From NCBI GenBank assembly GCA_900544425.1, contig UQUX01000032.1, positions 1 through 16,058 of the forward strand: a DNA stretch of 16,058 bases, written 5' to 3'. Positions 1-6,792 of this stretch are shown piece after piece (position 1 is the stretch's first letter; every line of letters begins with the position of its first letter). This DNA comes from an uncultured Collinsella sp. (GTDB taxonomy: Bacteria > Actinomycetota > Coriobacteriia > Coriobacteriales > Coriobacteriaceae). The notes under the pieces are model-generated. The model ran no database searches. It was not told where the DNA came from and saw nothing but the letters and a program-made list of their open reading frames with translations. The translations under genes were made by a program, and so were the position numbers.

Positions 1-971
1 TAGGCCATCGATTTGCCGACGCCTGTGCCCGCCTCAATTACACGATGAGTGCCCGTGACCAGCGCATCGCGGACCTCGAGCGCCATCGCGATCTGCTCAT
101 CACGCGGCTCGTAAGTGGGATACATGCGATTGACCAGGCCACCTGGCGCATAGTCTGCCTCAATCTCCTCACGACTCGGCATCTTGAGGACCGGCAGTTC
201 GTCGGCGTCCACCCGATCGTCGGCGCGATCGGCCTTGAGAACGTCAGTACGAGCGGCGCTGAGAGAGAAGATAGAACCAGGGTTCTGCCCTGCCAAGAAT
301 GAGAAGATAGGACGATAGGACCAAGGCACATCCGGATGCATGTCGGCTAGGCGCGCCATGAGGCCCTGGGGCAAGTCGGTGAGCGCCACGAGCAACACGC
401 GCCATACGCCACACAGGGCGTCGACGTCGGCATTGGCACGGTGTGATACCGAGTCACAGCCAAACAGATCGGCCATAAAAGACAGCTTGTGCGAGGCCAG
501 GCGCGGAAGCGCGATGCGCGACAGCGCCAGCGAATCGATCCAAATATCGCTCACGTTGACGCCGCCTTTGACCGACTCGATAAACGAGCGGTCGAACGTG
601 GCGTTATGTGCGATTACCGGGCAACCACCGACAAAATCGGCGAGAGCGGCTACGGCCTCAACGGCCGACGGGGCATCTGCCACATCGGCATTTGTAATGC
701 TCGTGAGCTCGGTAATCTCGGCGGGAATCAGCTGTTTGGGATGCACGAAGGTATCGAAGCGGTCGACGACCTCGCGGCCCGAAAGACGGGCCGCCGAGAT
801 CTCGATCAGCTCATTGTCCTGCACCGAAAGACCTGTGGTCTCGGTATCGAGGACGATCACATCTTCCTCGATAAGGCCGAAGGACTGCGTTTTGGCGCGT
901 TCGGCAATCGTGGCATAGGAGTCGATGACAAACTGCGGCGTTCCTGACGAAACCGCGTCCTCGATTAGCAT
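1..971 (-). CDS. DinG-family exonuclease/helicase, N-terminal part (cut by window edge)
   Basis: Reading the minus strand from an ATG at 971 gives 323 open codons that run off the left edge. Residues about 38-190 form a DEDD-type 3'-5' exonuclease like the DnaQ/epsilon family: motif I DTETTGL (D42, E44), motif II HNATFD (H122, D127) and motif III with H177 and D182. After a linker, a YEPRDEQ segment resembles the Q-motif region of superfamily 2 helicases. A Walker A element, EAGTGVGKS (K320), follows just before the cut. This order matches DinG-like proteins of Gram-positive bacteria, in which an exonuclease is fused to an XPD/DinG-type helicase that acts on damaged or structured DNA. The start overlaps the end of ddl by 7 bases (ATGCTAA), so translation is probably coupled. 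The helicase motifs beyond Walker A are outside the window, so helicase function rests on family resemblance. Confidence 0.88.
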   Translation of the reverse strand, partial: MLIEDAVSSGTPQFVIDSYATIAERAKTQSFGLIEEDVIVLDTETTGLSVQDNELIEISAARLSGREVVDRFDTFVHPKQLIPAEITELTSITNADVADAPSAVEAVAALADFVGGCPVIAHNATFDRSFIESVKGGVNVSDIWIDSLALSRIALPRLASHKLSFMADLFGCDSVSHRANADVDALCGVWRVLLVALTDLPQGLMARLADMHPDVPWSYRPIFSFLAGQNPGSIFSLSAARTDVLKADRADDRVDADELPVLKMPSREEIEADYAPGGLVNRMYPTYEPRDEQIAMALEVRDALVTGTHRVIEAGTGVGKSMA

Positions 972-1930
972 GCAATGCCCGCTCGACGAAGGCCCATACG
1001 GATCAGGCTGTCACAGACCTGCGGGAACGTCATGTCGTCGGTGTGGCGGATCTCGTCCGGATACAGCGACGTATCGGTCATGCCGGGAATGGTATTGGTC
1101 TCGAGGATAACGGGGCCGTCCTCACTCACGATAAAGTCGCTGCGCGAGATGCCCAGGCAACCGAGGGCCTTGTGAGCAGCACAGGCAAGCTCCTGGGCAC
1201 GAGCGTAATTCTCGGGTGAAATCTGCGCCGGAATGCGATGGATGTCCGTAGGGTCGACATACTTCACGTCCAGATCGTAGAACTCGCAGTCCTCGGGCTT
1301 ACGAATCTCGACAATCGGCAGAGCGCGCACGTCATCTTCGCCGTATACGCCGACGGTGATCTCGGTACCCTCGATGCACTTCTCGACCAGCACTTTGTCG
1401 CCGTACTCAAACGCCTTGGCGATTGCCGCGGGCAGCTCGGAGGACTCATGGACCAGGGAAATGCCATAGCTGGAACCGTTGACGGCCGGCTTCACAAAGC
1501 AGCGCTCGCCACAAACCTCGACGATACGATCGATATCGACTTCATCGCCCACCTCGAGCGCAAGGCCGGGGGCAACGGGAATGCCCGCCTTGGCGTACAG
1601 GAGCTTAGAGACCTCCTTGTCGGCACCGCAGGCGCTGGCAAGCACGCCCGAGGCCGTGTAGGGGATACCCAGGGTCTCCATAGCGCCCTGCATGGCGCCA
1701 TCCTCGCCGCCGGCACCGTGCATGGCGATAAACGCCACGTCAAAGCCGCCGGTCGCCATGGTTACCATAAAATCATCGGCAGCCGTGTCGAGCAGCTCCA
1801 CCGAAGTGTAGCCGGCCTCCTTCAAGGCAACTACGACGTTCTTTCCCGAATTGAGCGAGATCTCGCGCTCGGCGGAATGACCGCCCGCCAAGACCGCTAC
1901 GTGCATGTTCTCTAGGCTTTTACCCGGCAT
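965..1930 (-). CDS. ddl: D-alanine--D-alanine ligase
   Basis: This 321-residue protein joins two D-alanines with ATP in the cytoplasm, supplying the dipeptide for peptidoglycan precursors. It is an ATP-grasp enzyme of normal family length. The N-terminal GGHSAEREISL (residues 16-26) holds the conserved catalytic Glu, E21. The central KPAVNGSSYG segment holds the conserved Ser, and VKYVDP carries the Lys-Tyr pair equivalent to the catalytic Tyr of E. coli DdlB. The C-terminal ILETNTIPGMTDTSLYP is the metal- and phosphate-binding signature. The ATG at 1930 is preceded by GAGGAGG about 9 bases upstream, which favours it over Met9. It lies with a DinG-like gene rather than in a mur cluster. It could be a dedicated D-Ala-D-X ligase, but nothing in the sequence suggests an altered specificity. 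Confidence 0.95.
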   Translation of the reverse strand: MPGKSLENMHVAVLAGGHSAEREISLNSGKNVVVALKEAGYTSVELLDTAADDFMVTMATGGFDVAFIAMHGAGGEDGAMQGAMETLGIPYTASGVLASACGADKEVSKLLYAKAGIPVAPGLALEVGDEVDIDRIVEVCGERCFVKPAVNGSSYGISLVHESSELPAAIAKAFEYGDKVLVEKCIEGTEITVGVYGEDDVRALPIVEIRKPEDCEFYDLDVKYVDPTDIHRIPAQISPENYARAQELACAAHKALGCLGISRSDFIVSEDGPVILETNTIPGMTDTSLYPDEIRHTDDMTFPQVCDSLIRMGLRRAGIAC

Positions 1931-1946
1931 GGGCAGACTCCTCCTC

Positions 1947-1952
1947 TATAAT
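1947..1952 (+). promoter_or_regulatory. Candidate -10 element for rlmN
   Basis: A perfect TATAAT lies in the 85-bp gap between the divergent genes ddl and rlmN, about 60 bases before the rlmN ATG. No convincing -35 sits 16-18 bases upstream. On the minus strand the same gap contains TACAAT near 1970-1975, a possible -10 for ddl, also with a poor -35. Both are weak predictions. Confidence 0.3.
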
Positions 1953-2015
1953 TTCTGCAGCTGATACCATATTGTAGCGATACCCTCTACGTTTCCCCAA
2001 AATCGAAAGGCTTCC

Positions 2016-3068
2016 ATGAATCCCAGGACTAAATCTCAGGACATTCGCGACTTGAGCCAAAACGATATTCGCGAGCTCGTGGCAGAACTTGGCCAGCCCG
2101 CCTTCCGCGCGAAACAGCTCATCGAATGGGTCTTTGAGAAGAACGTTTGTTCGTTTGACGATATGACCAACCTTCCCAAGGCCTTCCGCGAGCAGCTTAA
2201 AGAGGCTTTTGCCTTTGACACGCCGACGGAGCTTATCAAGCAGGTTTCCAAAGACGGCTCGCGCAAGTATCTGCTCGAGTACCACGACGGCATTTCCGTC
2301 GAGACTGTCGGTATGCCTCGTCGCAATAAACTCTCCGTCTGTATTTCTACTCAGGCTGGCTGTGGCATGGGCTGTGCTTTTTGCGCTACCGGTCTCAACG
2401 GCCTCAAGCGCTCTCTGACCGCTCAAGAGATCGTCGACCAGGTGTTGCATGTCTCGAATGATTTTGGCGAACGTGCAACAAGCGTTGTCTTCATGGGCCA
2501 GGGCGAGCCGTTTGCCAACTACGATGAGGTTCTCAAGGCGCTGCGAATCCTCAACGACCCCGATGGCATTGGTATCGGTGCTCGTCACCTCACCGTCTCC
2601 ACCAGCGGCGTTATTCCCGGTATTCGCAAATTTGCCGATATCCCCGAGCAGTTCACGCTTGCCGTTTCTCTGCATTCCGCCATTCAGTCGACGCGCAATA
2701 AGTTCATGCCCGGTGTTAAGAAGTACACGCTGCTTCGCCTTCACGAGGCGCTTCAGCTCTACACCGAGAAGACTGGCCGCCGCCCGACCTATGAGTATGC
2801 CATGATCGAAGGCGTTAACGATACGAATCCCGAGATGCAGGCGCTCTGCGACTTCTGCGAGGGAACGCTGTGCCACGTTAACCTGATTCAGCTTAACTAC
2901 ATCGAGGGCAGCCCGCTCAAGCCGTCGCCGATTCATAAGGTTGAGGATCTTCAGCGTCGTCTTGAGTCCCGTGGCATCGAGACCACGATTCGCAACTCCC
3001 GTGGTAACGATATTGACGCCGCTTGCGGACAACTGAAGCAGCGCTTCAAAGTTCAGAAGAACGCATAG
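2016..3068 (+). CDS. rlmN: Dual-specificity 23S rRNA A2503 / tRNA A37 C2-methyltransferase RlmN
   Basis: A radical-SAM enzyme of 350 residues that methylates C2 of adenosine 2503 in 23S rRNA, and in characterised members also A37 of some tRNAs. The radical-SAM iron-sulfur motif is CGMGCAFC, with cysteines at 116, 120 and 123. Near the C-terminus, in the conserved RNSRGNDIDAACGQL context, C337 corresponds to the Cys that carries the transferred methylene/methyl group. The N-terminal region (about 10-70) resembles the RNA-binding helical domain of the family. The ATG at 2016 has AAAGG 6-7 bases upstream. The gene stands alone, divergent from ddl, and ends at a strong terminator hairpin. The Cfr paralogue, which methylates C8, is less likely given the overall RlmN-type sequence and the housekeeping setting. 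Confidence 0.96.
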   Translation: MNPRTKSQDIRDLSQNDIRELVAELGQPAFRAKQLIEWVFEKNVCSFDDMTNLPKAFREQLKEAFAFDTPTELIKQVSKDGSRKYLLEYHDGISVETVGMPRRNKLSVCISTQAGCGMGCAFCATGLNGLKRSLTAQEIVDQVLHVSNDFGERATSVVFMGQGEPFANYDEVLKALRILNDPDGIGIGARHLTVSTSGVIPGIRKFADIPEQFTLAVSLHSAIQSTRNKFMPGVKKYTLLRLHEALQLYTEKTGRRPTYEYAMIEGVNDTNPEMQALCDFCEGTLCHVNLIQLNYIEGSPLKPSPIHKVEDLQRRLESRGIETTIRNSRGNDIDAACGQLKQRFKVQKNA

Positions 3069-3086
3069 GGGAGTCGCACCCCAAAA

Positions 3087-3102
3087 CGTTTCATGTGAAA
3101 CA
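3087..3102. promoter_or_regulatory. parS-like site downstream of rlmN (14/16 match)
   Basis: CGTTTCATGTGAAACA differs from the perfect parS sites at 5250-5343 at two positions: the first base, and C to T in the central CACGTG. It is intergenic, 18 bp after the rlmN stop and about 2.1 kb from the main parS cluster. The match is direct; ParB binding is inferred. Confidence 0.5.
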
Positions 3103-3105
3103 TCG

Positions 3106-3142
3106 AACGACCCCGGTTACAGAATATGCAACCGGGGTCGTT
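3106..3142 (+). terminator. Terminator after rlmN
   Basis: A perfect 13-bp inverted repeat (3106-3118 with 3130-3142) encloses an 11-base loop, with the core GACCCCGG/CCGGGGTC. It is followed by a T-rich stretch. It lies 38 bases after the rlmN stop and should end rlmN transcription. Confidence 0.85.
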
Positions 3143-3201
3143 TCATTTATTGACCTTTATTTTGAATCAGCTGCTACCTGTCCCATTTTTTACGGCCAAA
3201 A

Positions 3202-3241
3202 TGAGGGGTCCTTGTCTCGTGAACCGGACAAGGACCCCTCA
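3202..3241 (-). terminator. Terminator at the end of the rpmH-to-parB side
   Basis: A perfect 15-bp inverted repeat (3202-3216 with 3227-3241) has a 10-base loop. Read on the minus strand it is followed by CATTTTGG and further T runs. It sits 26 bases beyond the stop of the small membrane protein gene. It may also stop readthrough from rlmN, making the gap a two-way transcription barrier. Confidence 0.8.
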
Positions 3242-3258
3242 ATATATGCTGAGTAATT

Positions 3259-3271
3259 GTTAGGTACCTAA
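3259..3271. repeat. GTTAGGTACCTAA palindromic repeat, copy 1
   Basis: The 12-bp perfect palindrome TTAGGTACCTAA (3260-3271) overlaps the stop codon of the minus-strand gene at 3268. An identical 13-mer occurs at 6763-6775. The function is unknown; it could be a protein-binding operator. Confidence 0.5.
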
Positions 3272-3522
3272 TAGCCTACATTTTCCCATTGGTTGCTAAC
3301 CCAACCTTGATTAATCTTGGGATTCTTCGTTACCTGAGCAGTACGTATGGCAACATCTTCCGTCATAACATCCATTTTCTTTTTGGAAGTATCGACGATA
3401 TCTTGCGCGCCACGAAGCAAACGACCTCGAAGTTCATCGTCTGTCGCGATCTTATAGCCAGCAAAGGTACCAGCCGCGACAGTCGTCACCAATGCAATCG
3501 CTGTTAAAATCTTATTCCTCAT
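3268..3522 (-). CDS. Small single-pass membrane protein, coupled to parB (unknown function)
   Basis: This 84-residue protein is not recognised with certainty. Residues about 4-24 (ILTAIALVTTVAAGTFAGYKI) form a hydrophobic segment consistent with one membrane span or an uncleaved signal anchor. A short polar, charged tail follows, probably cytoplasmic, with a Lys cluster (SKKK) and a C-terminal VSNQWENVGY. The overall look is like small YtxH-type proteins, but similarity is by architecture only. GGAGG lies 5 bases before the ATG. The start lies inside the last codons of parB (11-base overlap), so it is probably translated by coupling with ParB. This is the last gene before the terminator. The placement suggests, without proving it, a role linked to origin segregation or membrane attachment. 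Confidence 0.8.
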   Translation of the reverse strand: MRNKILTAIALVTTVAAGTFAGYKIATDDELRGRLLRGAQDIVDTSKKKMDVMTEDVAIRTAQVTKNPKINQGWVSNQWENVGY

Positions 3523-4417
3523 CTTGGCCTCCTTGATCGAACTGAATCATTTCGCCAAGAATACGAGAGAGCTCTTCCTCGTCTTTAAACTCAATCTCAA
3601 TCTTATTCTTTCCACGCGAGCTCTTCACACGCACGTTGGTATTAAAAAACTGACGAAGCACACGGGCAGCCTTTTTAAAAGACTGAGGCGTTGCAGGCCT
3701 CGGAGTCTTAGGTGTCTCTCCGGCAGAAAACAACGGAGCAAGATTTTCTGTCGCTCTTACGGAAAGACCCTCTGCAACAACTTTCTCTGCAAGTCGAATT
3801 CGAGCATCCTCATAGGGAACCGCAAGAATTGCACGTGCATGACCAGCAGTAAGTTTGCCCTCAAAAATCATCTGCTGAACTACTTCGGGGAGATCGAGAA
3901 GACGCAGCGAGTTTGTAATTGCAGAGCGTGACTTGCTTACCGCCTTCGACAATGCCTCCTGGGTCATACCGCTGGCGTCGATGAGCTGGCGATAACCCTT
4001 AGCCTCTTCGACGGGATTCAGATCAGAACGCTGAAGGTTTTCGATAAGAGCAAGAGCCAGCATCTCTTCATCATTAACATCTTTAATGATGACAGGCAGC
4101 TCCTCAAGACCAGCAAGCTTTGACGCCTGATAACGACGCTCACCAGCGATGATCTCATAGCCGTTTCCATGCTTTCGAACCAAAAGCGGCTGCAAGACGC
4201 CATGTTCTTGGATTGACTCGCTCAACTCACGAAGTTCAGTTTCGTTAAAGTGAATTCGCGGCTGATTAGGGTTGGGAACGATATCCTCAATAGGTAGTTT
4301 TGTTTCAGATGCGACATTTGAACCCGATGCAGCCGAACCACCGGTCTCATACTCGGCCTCTGAGACCAAAGCATTGAGTCCACGTCCCAATCCGCCACGT
4401 TTCTTTACACTAGGCAC
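3512..4417 (-). CDS. parB: Chromosome-partitioning protein ParB (Spo0J family)
   Basis: A 301-residue CTP-dependent DNA clamp that loads at parS, slides on DNA and condenses the origin region for segregation. The N-terminal RGGLGRGLNALV (7-18) is the usual ParA-stimulating peptide. The CTP-binding region contains GERRYQA (92-98) and ENLQRSDLNPVEEAKGY (126-142). A helix-turn-helix spans about 150-172 and recognises parS, and GKLTAGHARAIL (187-198) follows. The C-terminal part (about 245-301) fits the dimerisation domain. Translation starts at GTG (4417) after a GAGGTGATC ribosome site and overlaps the parA stop by 8 bases. Length is normal for the family. Three perfect parS sites lie just upstream of parA. 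The location and sequence fit chromosomal Spo0J rather than Noc. Confidence 0.96.
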   Translation of the reverse strand: MPSVKKRGGLGRGLNALVSEAEYETGGSAASGSNVASETKLPIEDIVPNPNQPRIHFNETELRELSESIQEHGVLQPLLVRKHGNGYEIIAGERRYQASKLAGLEELPVIIKDVNDEEMLALALIENLQRSDLNPVEEAKGYRQLIDASGMTQEALSKAVSKSRSAITNSLRLLDLPEVVQQMIFEGKLTAGHARAILAVPYEDARIRLAEKVVAEGLSVRATENLAPLFSAGETPKTPRPATPQSFKKAARVLRQFFNTNVRVKSSRGKNKIEIEFKDEEELSRILGEMIQFDQGGQDEE

Positions 4418-5210
4418 GCTTGATCACCTCTTTTGCAAGGTTCATATATGCTTTTGCACCCTTATTTTGAGGTGCATAGGTAATTACCGGTTCTCCAAAA
4501 GACGGAGCTTCGGAGATTTTAACCGTACGGGGTATCAACGTCTTAAACGCCTTATCACCAAAGTACGATTGAACCTCCTCAACAACCTGATTCGATAGAG
4601 AAGTACGCGAGTCATACATGGTCATAAGCACACCGTAGGTGTCTAAGCCCTTGTTCAGACGAGATTTGACCATCTTCATTGACTCAAGCAGCTTCGTAAC
4701 GCCCTCGAGTGCGTAATACTCGCACTGGATCGGAATCAAAACGCTGTCTGCTGCGGTCAAAGCGTTGATAGTAAGCAGTCCGAGCGAAGGAGGGCAGTCA
4801 ATGAAAATAAAATCGAACTCGTCCTGAATCGGCTCAAGCAAATCTTTGAGGCGGGTTTCACGAGCAATTGCGCTTACGAGCTCAATTTCGGCGCCTGCAA
4901 GCTGAATTGTAGCCGGAATTACGAATACCTTTTTGCAATTTGTATCAAGAACCAGCGATTCTGCCGGCACATCATTCAACAACGCATCATAGATGCAGTG
5001 ATCAAGGTCTTCTTTTTCAATTCCGAATCCACTGGTGCTATTTCCTTGCGGATCAAAATCGACAATCAGTGTCTTACGACCCTGCTCACCCAGTGCTGCT
5101 GCAAGGTTTACAGCCGTCGTTGACTTACCGACGCCGCCTTTTTGATTGATGATTGCAATGATACGCGTGTCTTTTGCGCTCTTAGAACGCTTAACGTCGC
5201 GAAATCCCAC
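4410..5210 (-). CDS. parA: Chromosome-partitioning ATPase ParA (Soj family)
   Basis: A 266-residue deviant-Walker ATPase that dimerises with ATP, binds the nucleoid non-specifically and is stimulated by ParB to move the origin. The deviant Walker A is KGGVGKST (24-31), with the signature Lys near its start. Walker A' DFDPQGNST and Walker B FIFIDCPPSLG are present. An N-terminal extension of about 15 residues is basic and has no helix-turn-helix domain, as in chromosomal Soj rather than plasmid type Ia ParA. The start is GTG at 5210 with AGGAGGGACC directly upstream. It overlaps parB. The nearest parS palindrome is 38 bases upstream of the start, so ParB binding could repress the operon, as in several parABS systems. 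No convincing promoter was found; a TTGACA at 5236-5241 has no matching -10. Confidence 0.96.
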   Translation of the reverse strand: MGFRDVKRSKSAKDTRIIAIINQKGGVGKSTTAVNLAAALGEQGRKTLIVDFDPQGNSTSGFGIEKEDLDHCIYDALLNDVPAESLVLDTNCKKVFVIPATIQLAGAEIELVSAIARETRLKDLLEPIQDEFDFIFIDCPPSLGLLTINALTAADSVLIPIQCEYYALEGVTKLLESMKMVKSRLNKGLDTYGVLMTMYDSRTSLSNQVVEEVQSYFGDKAFKTLIPRTVKISEAPSFGEPVITYAPQNKGAKAYMNLAKEVIKRA

Positions 5211-5248
5211 GGTCCCTCCTGGTGTGTATTAAAGCTGTCAAACGGAGG

Positions 5249-5266
5249 ATGTTTCACGTGAAACAT
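5249..5266. promoter_or_regulatory. parS: parS site 1
   Basis: ATGTTTCACGTGAAACAT is an 18-bp perfect palindrome containing the 16-bp parS consensus TGTTTCACGTGAAACA (5250-5265). It is the copy nearest the parA start. Confidence 0.95.
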
Positions 5267-5288
5267 TCCGATTCGATATCAACCGCCA

Positions 5289-5304
5289 TGTTTCACGTGA
5301 AACA
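5289..5304. promoter_or_regulatory. parS: parS site 2
   Basis: A perfect 16-bp parS (TGTTTCACGTGAAACA). It starts exactly 39 bp from parS 1 and exactly 39 bp before parS 3. Confidence 0.95.
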
Positions 5305-5326
5305 CTGCAAGTTGTTAGTATCCATT

Positions 5327-5344
5327 ATGTTTCACGTGAAACAT
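5327..5344. promoter_or_regulatory. parS: parS site 3, abutting the rsmG stop codon
   Basis: A perfect 18-bp palindrome with the 16-bp parS at 5328-5343. The last base of the rsmG stop codon is at 5345, so there is no gap between gene and site. Confidence 0.95.
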
Positions 5345-6082
5345 CTAGGCAAGCGGATTCTTCTTTGCCATGCCATTTGCACGAGGCAATGAAACAGATG
5401 CTGGATAACTCTTCTTAAGAACAATGAACTCCCTGTGGCCCAAGTCCTCAGGCAAATCGATTGCGTCATTCAGAAGCAAAGTGAAGCCGCAAATCTTAGC
5501 TGCTGACATGCCGGAAGCAAGCTCCTCATCCGAAGGATTGCCCTTGGTTATAACAAATAGCCCTCCATCCTTCAGATACGGAGCCGCATACTCAACAAGA
5601 ATCGGTAGAGGGGCCAGTGCGCGGGCGGTTACAACAGAGAACTGCTTCTTATGGCTTCGAGCATATTCTTCAAGACGATCATGAACCGCATGAGCATGTT
5701 TCAATCCAAGAGCATGAACAAAGGAATTTACCGCATCAACCTTCTTGCCAACAGAGTCAATATAAGTAGTTTTACGATGCGTTGTTATGGTTAATGGAAT
5801 ACCAGGGAAGCCCGCACCTGTTCCCATATCCAGCAAAGCTCCCTCAGGAGCCTTGTTGATATAGGGGAGCAAAACAAGTGAGTCGAGGATATGAAGTACT
5901 GCAGCATCTTCTACGTTAAGAATACGGGTGAGATTGGTTGTCTTATTTGTTTCTAGAACCAAATCCAAATGCTGAATACATTTCCTCAGCTCAACATCAG
6001 TTACGCTCAAGGAATACTCTTTGCAATAGAAAGCTAGACGACTCAACATCTCGTCAGCTTGCTGATCAGTAAGTACTAACAA
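5345..6082 (-). CDS. rsmG: 16S rRNA m7G527 methyltransferase RsmG (GidB)
   Basis: A SAM-dependent enzyme that methylates N7 of G527 in 16S rRNA; loss of this enzyme is a known route to low-level streptomycin resistance. The SAM-binding loop is LLDMGTGAGFPGIPL, and TARALAPLPILVEYAAPYLKDGG is typical of the family. I place the start at the TTG at 6082, because AAAGGAG lies 6 bases upstream, giving 245 residues. The open frame continues to a TTG at 6130, but that codon is inside the T-tract of a terminator hairpin and has no ribosome site. An internal ATG (DEMLSRL, 33 bases later) is a further alternative. The gene lies between the jag terminator and the parS cluster, as in many bacteria. Codon use is visibly less GC-rich than in dnaA or recF. 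Confidence 0.92.
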   Translation of the reverse strand: MLVLTDQQADEMLSRLAFYCKEYSLSVTDVELRKCIQHLDLVLETNKTTNLTRILNVEDAAVLHILDSLVLLPYINKAPEGALLDMGTGAGFPGIPLTITTHRKTTYIDSVGKKVDAVNSFVHALGLKHAHAVHDRLEEYARSHKKQFSVVTARALAPLPILVEYAAPYLKDGGLFVITKGNPSDEELASGMSAAKICGFTLLLNDAIDLPEDLGHREFIVLKKSYPASVSLPRANGMAKKNPLA

Positions 6083-6128
6083 CGAAAGCTCCTTTCTGAC
6101 AAAAATCAGTGTATCGAGAACTTTTGAC

Positions 6129-6160
6129 AAAAAAAGGGGACGTGGAAACCACGTCCCCTT
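6129..6160 (-). terminator. Terminator between jag and rsmG
   Basis: On the minus strand a 10-bp GC-rich stem, GGGGACGTGG/CCACGTCCCC (6136-6145 with 6149-6158), extends to 12 bp with A-T pairs. It has a 3-base loop and is followed by seven T residues (6135-6129). It lies 18 bases after the jag stop. It should end or attenuate transcription from the rpmH promoter before rsmG-parAB. Confidence 0.9.
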
Positions 6161-6178
6161 AGCATAAGCTCGAGTAGA

Positions 6179-6748
6179 TTATCGAGCAACAATCACCACA
6201 TGGCGATCAGGGTCTGAACCCTCAGAATGAGTATCGACGGCATCATTGCCACGAAGTGCGATGTGAACCAGTCGGCGCTCGTAGGCATTCATGGGCGGAA
6301 GCGAAACACTCTTATGAGTGCGAATGGCACGCTCGGCAGCAGACTGAGCAATGGAGGCAACCTTGTCCTGACGGCGGCTCTTGTATCCCTCGACGTCCAC
6401 TACAACCGGATACCTAAAGCCAAGTTTGCGGCTCACCAGCAAAGAGAACATAACCTGAAGGGCATCAAGGGTGCGACCATGACGGCCAATGAGAACAGCA
6501 AGGTCGGGAGCCGTTACATCCAAAATCAGCTCACCCTCGTCGCCCTCATACTCATCGATAGGAGAGTTGGCGGCATCGAAGTGCGAAAGGATGGAACGCA
6601 GGATGGAAATCGCAACATCGGCAATGGTGTCGAGCTCCTCATCGGTCAGCTCTTCACCAGCCTTGTAGCGCTGTGCAATCTCGGGATAATCGCCCGCGAC
6701 CTGCGGGGCAACCTCCTCAAGCATATCCTCGATGATCTCTTCAGACAT
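6179..6748 (-). CDS. khpB: RNA-binding protein KhpB (Jag/SpoIIIJ-associated), KH and R3H domains
   Basis: A 189-residue RNA-binding protein of the Jag/EloR/KhpB family, which in other bacteria works with KhpA in cell elongation and RNA regulation. The N-terminal 50 or so residues are acidic and lack a clear Jag-N domain. A type II KH domain follows, with the GxxG loop in LIGRHGRTLDALQ. The C-terminal R3H domain has the R-x3-H motif in NAYERRLVHIAL. The start is ATG at 6748 with GGAG 8 bases upstream. A TTG at 6760 in the same frame overlaps that ribosome site and is rejected. The gene follows yidC after a 44-base gap that contains a 12-bp palindrome. The pairing with yidC is the usual one. 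Confidence 0.93.
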   Translation of the reverse strand: MSEEIIEDMLEEVAPQVAGDYPEIAQRYKAGEELTDEELDTIADVAISILRSILSHFDAANSPIDEYEGDEGELILDVTAPDLAVLIGRHGRTLDALQVMFSLLVSRKLGFRYPVVVDVEGYKSRRQDKVASIAQSAAERAIRTHKSVSLPPMNAYERRLVHIALRGNDAVDTHSEGSDPDRHVVIVAR

Positions 6749-6762
6749 AACGTACTCCAAAA

Positions 6763-6775
6763 GTTAGGTACCTAA
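6763..6775. repeat. GTTAGGTACCTAA palindromic repeat, copy 2
   Basis: Exact second copy of the 13-mer seen at 3259-3271, here in the yidC-jag gap and just upstream of the jag ribosome site. It could be an operator acting on jag, but no function can be assigned. Confidence 0.5.
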
Positions 6776-6792
6776 ATAAGATTGATATCCCA

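Noticed and set aside
340..947. Overlapping plus-strand open frames of 192 and 152 residues
   Set aside because: They lie opposite the exonuclease domain whose DEDD motifs are all intact on the minus strand.
1920..3032. 370-residue open frame antisense to rlmN
   Set aside because: It mirrors the rlmN reading frame, has no recognisable domains and would bury a certain gene.
3023..3256. 77-residue plus-strand open frame at the rlmN end
   Set aside because: It is built from the rlmN tail, the parS-like site and two terminator hairpins, with no ribosome site.
5249..5344. Regularly spaced repeats resembling a tiny CRISPR array
   Set aside because: The repeats are perfect palindromes matching parS, only three copies exist, and they lie next to parA/parB; no cas genes are present.
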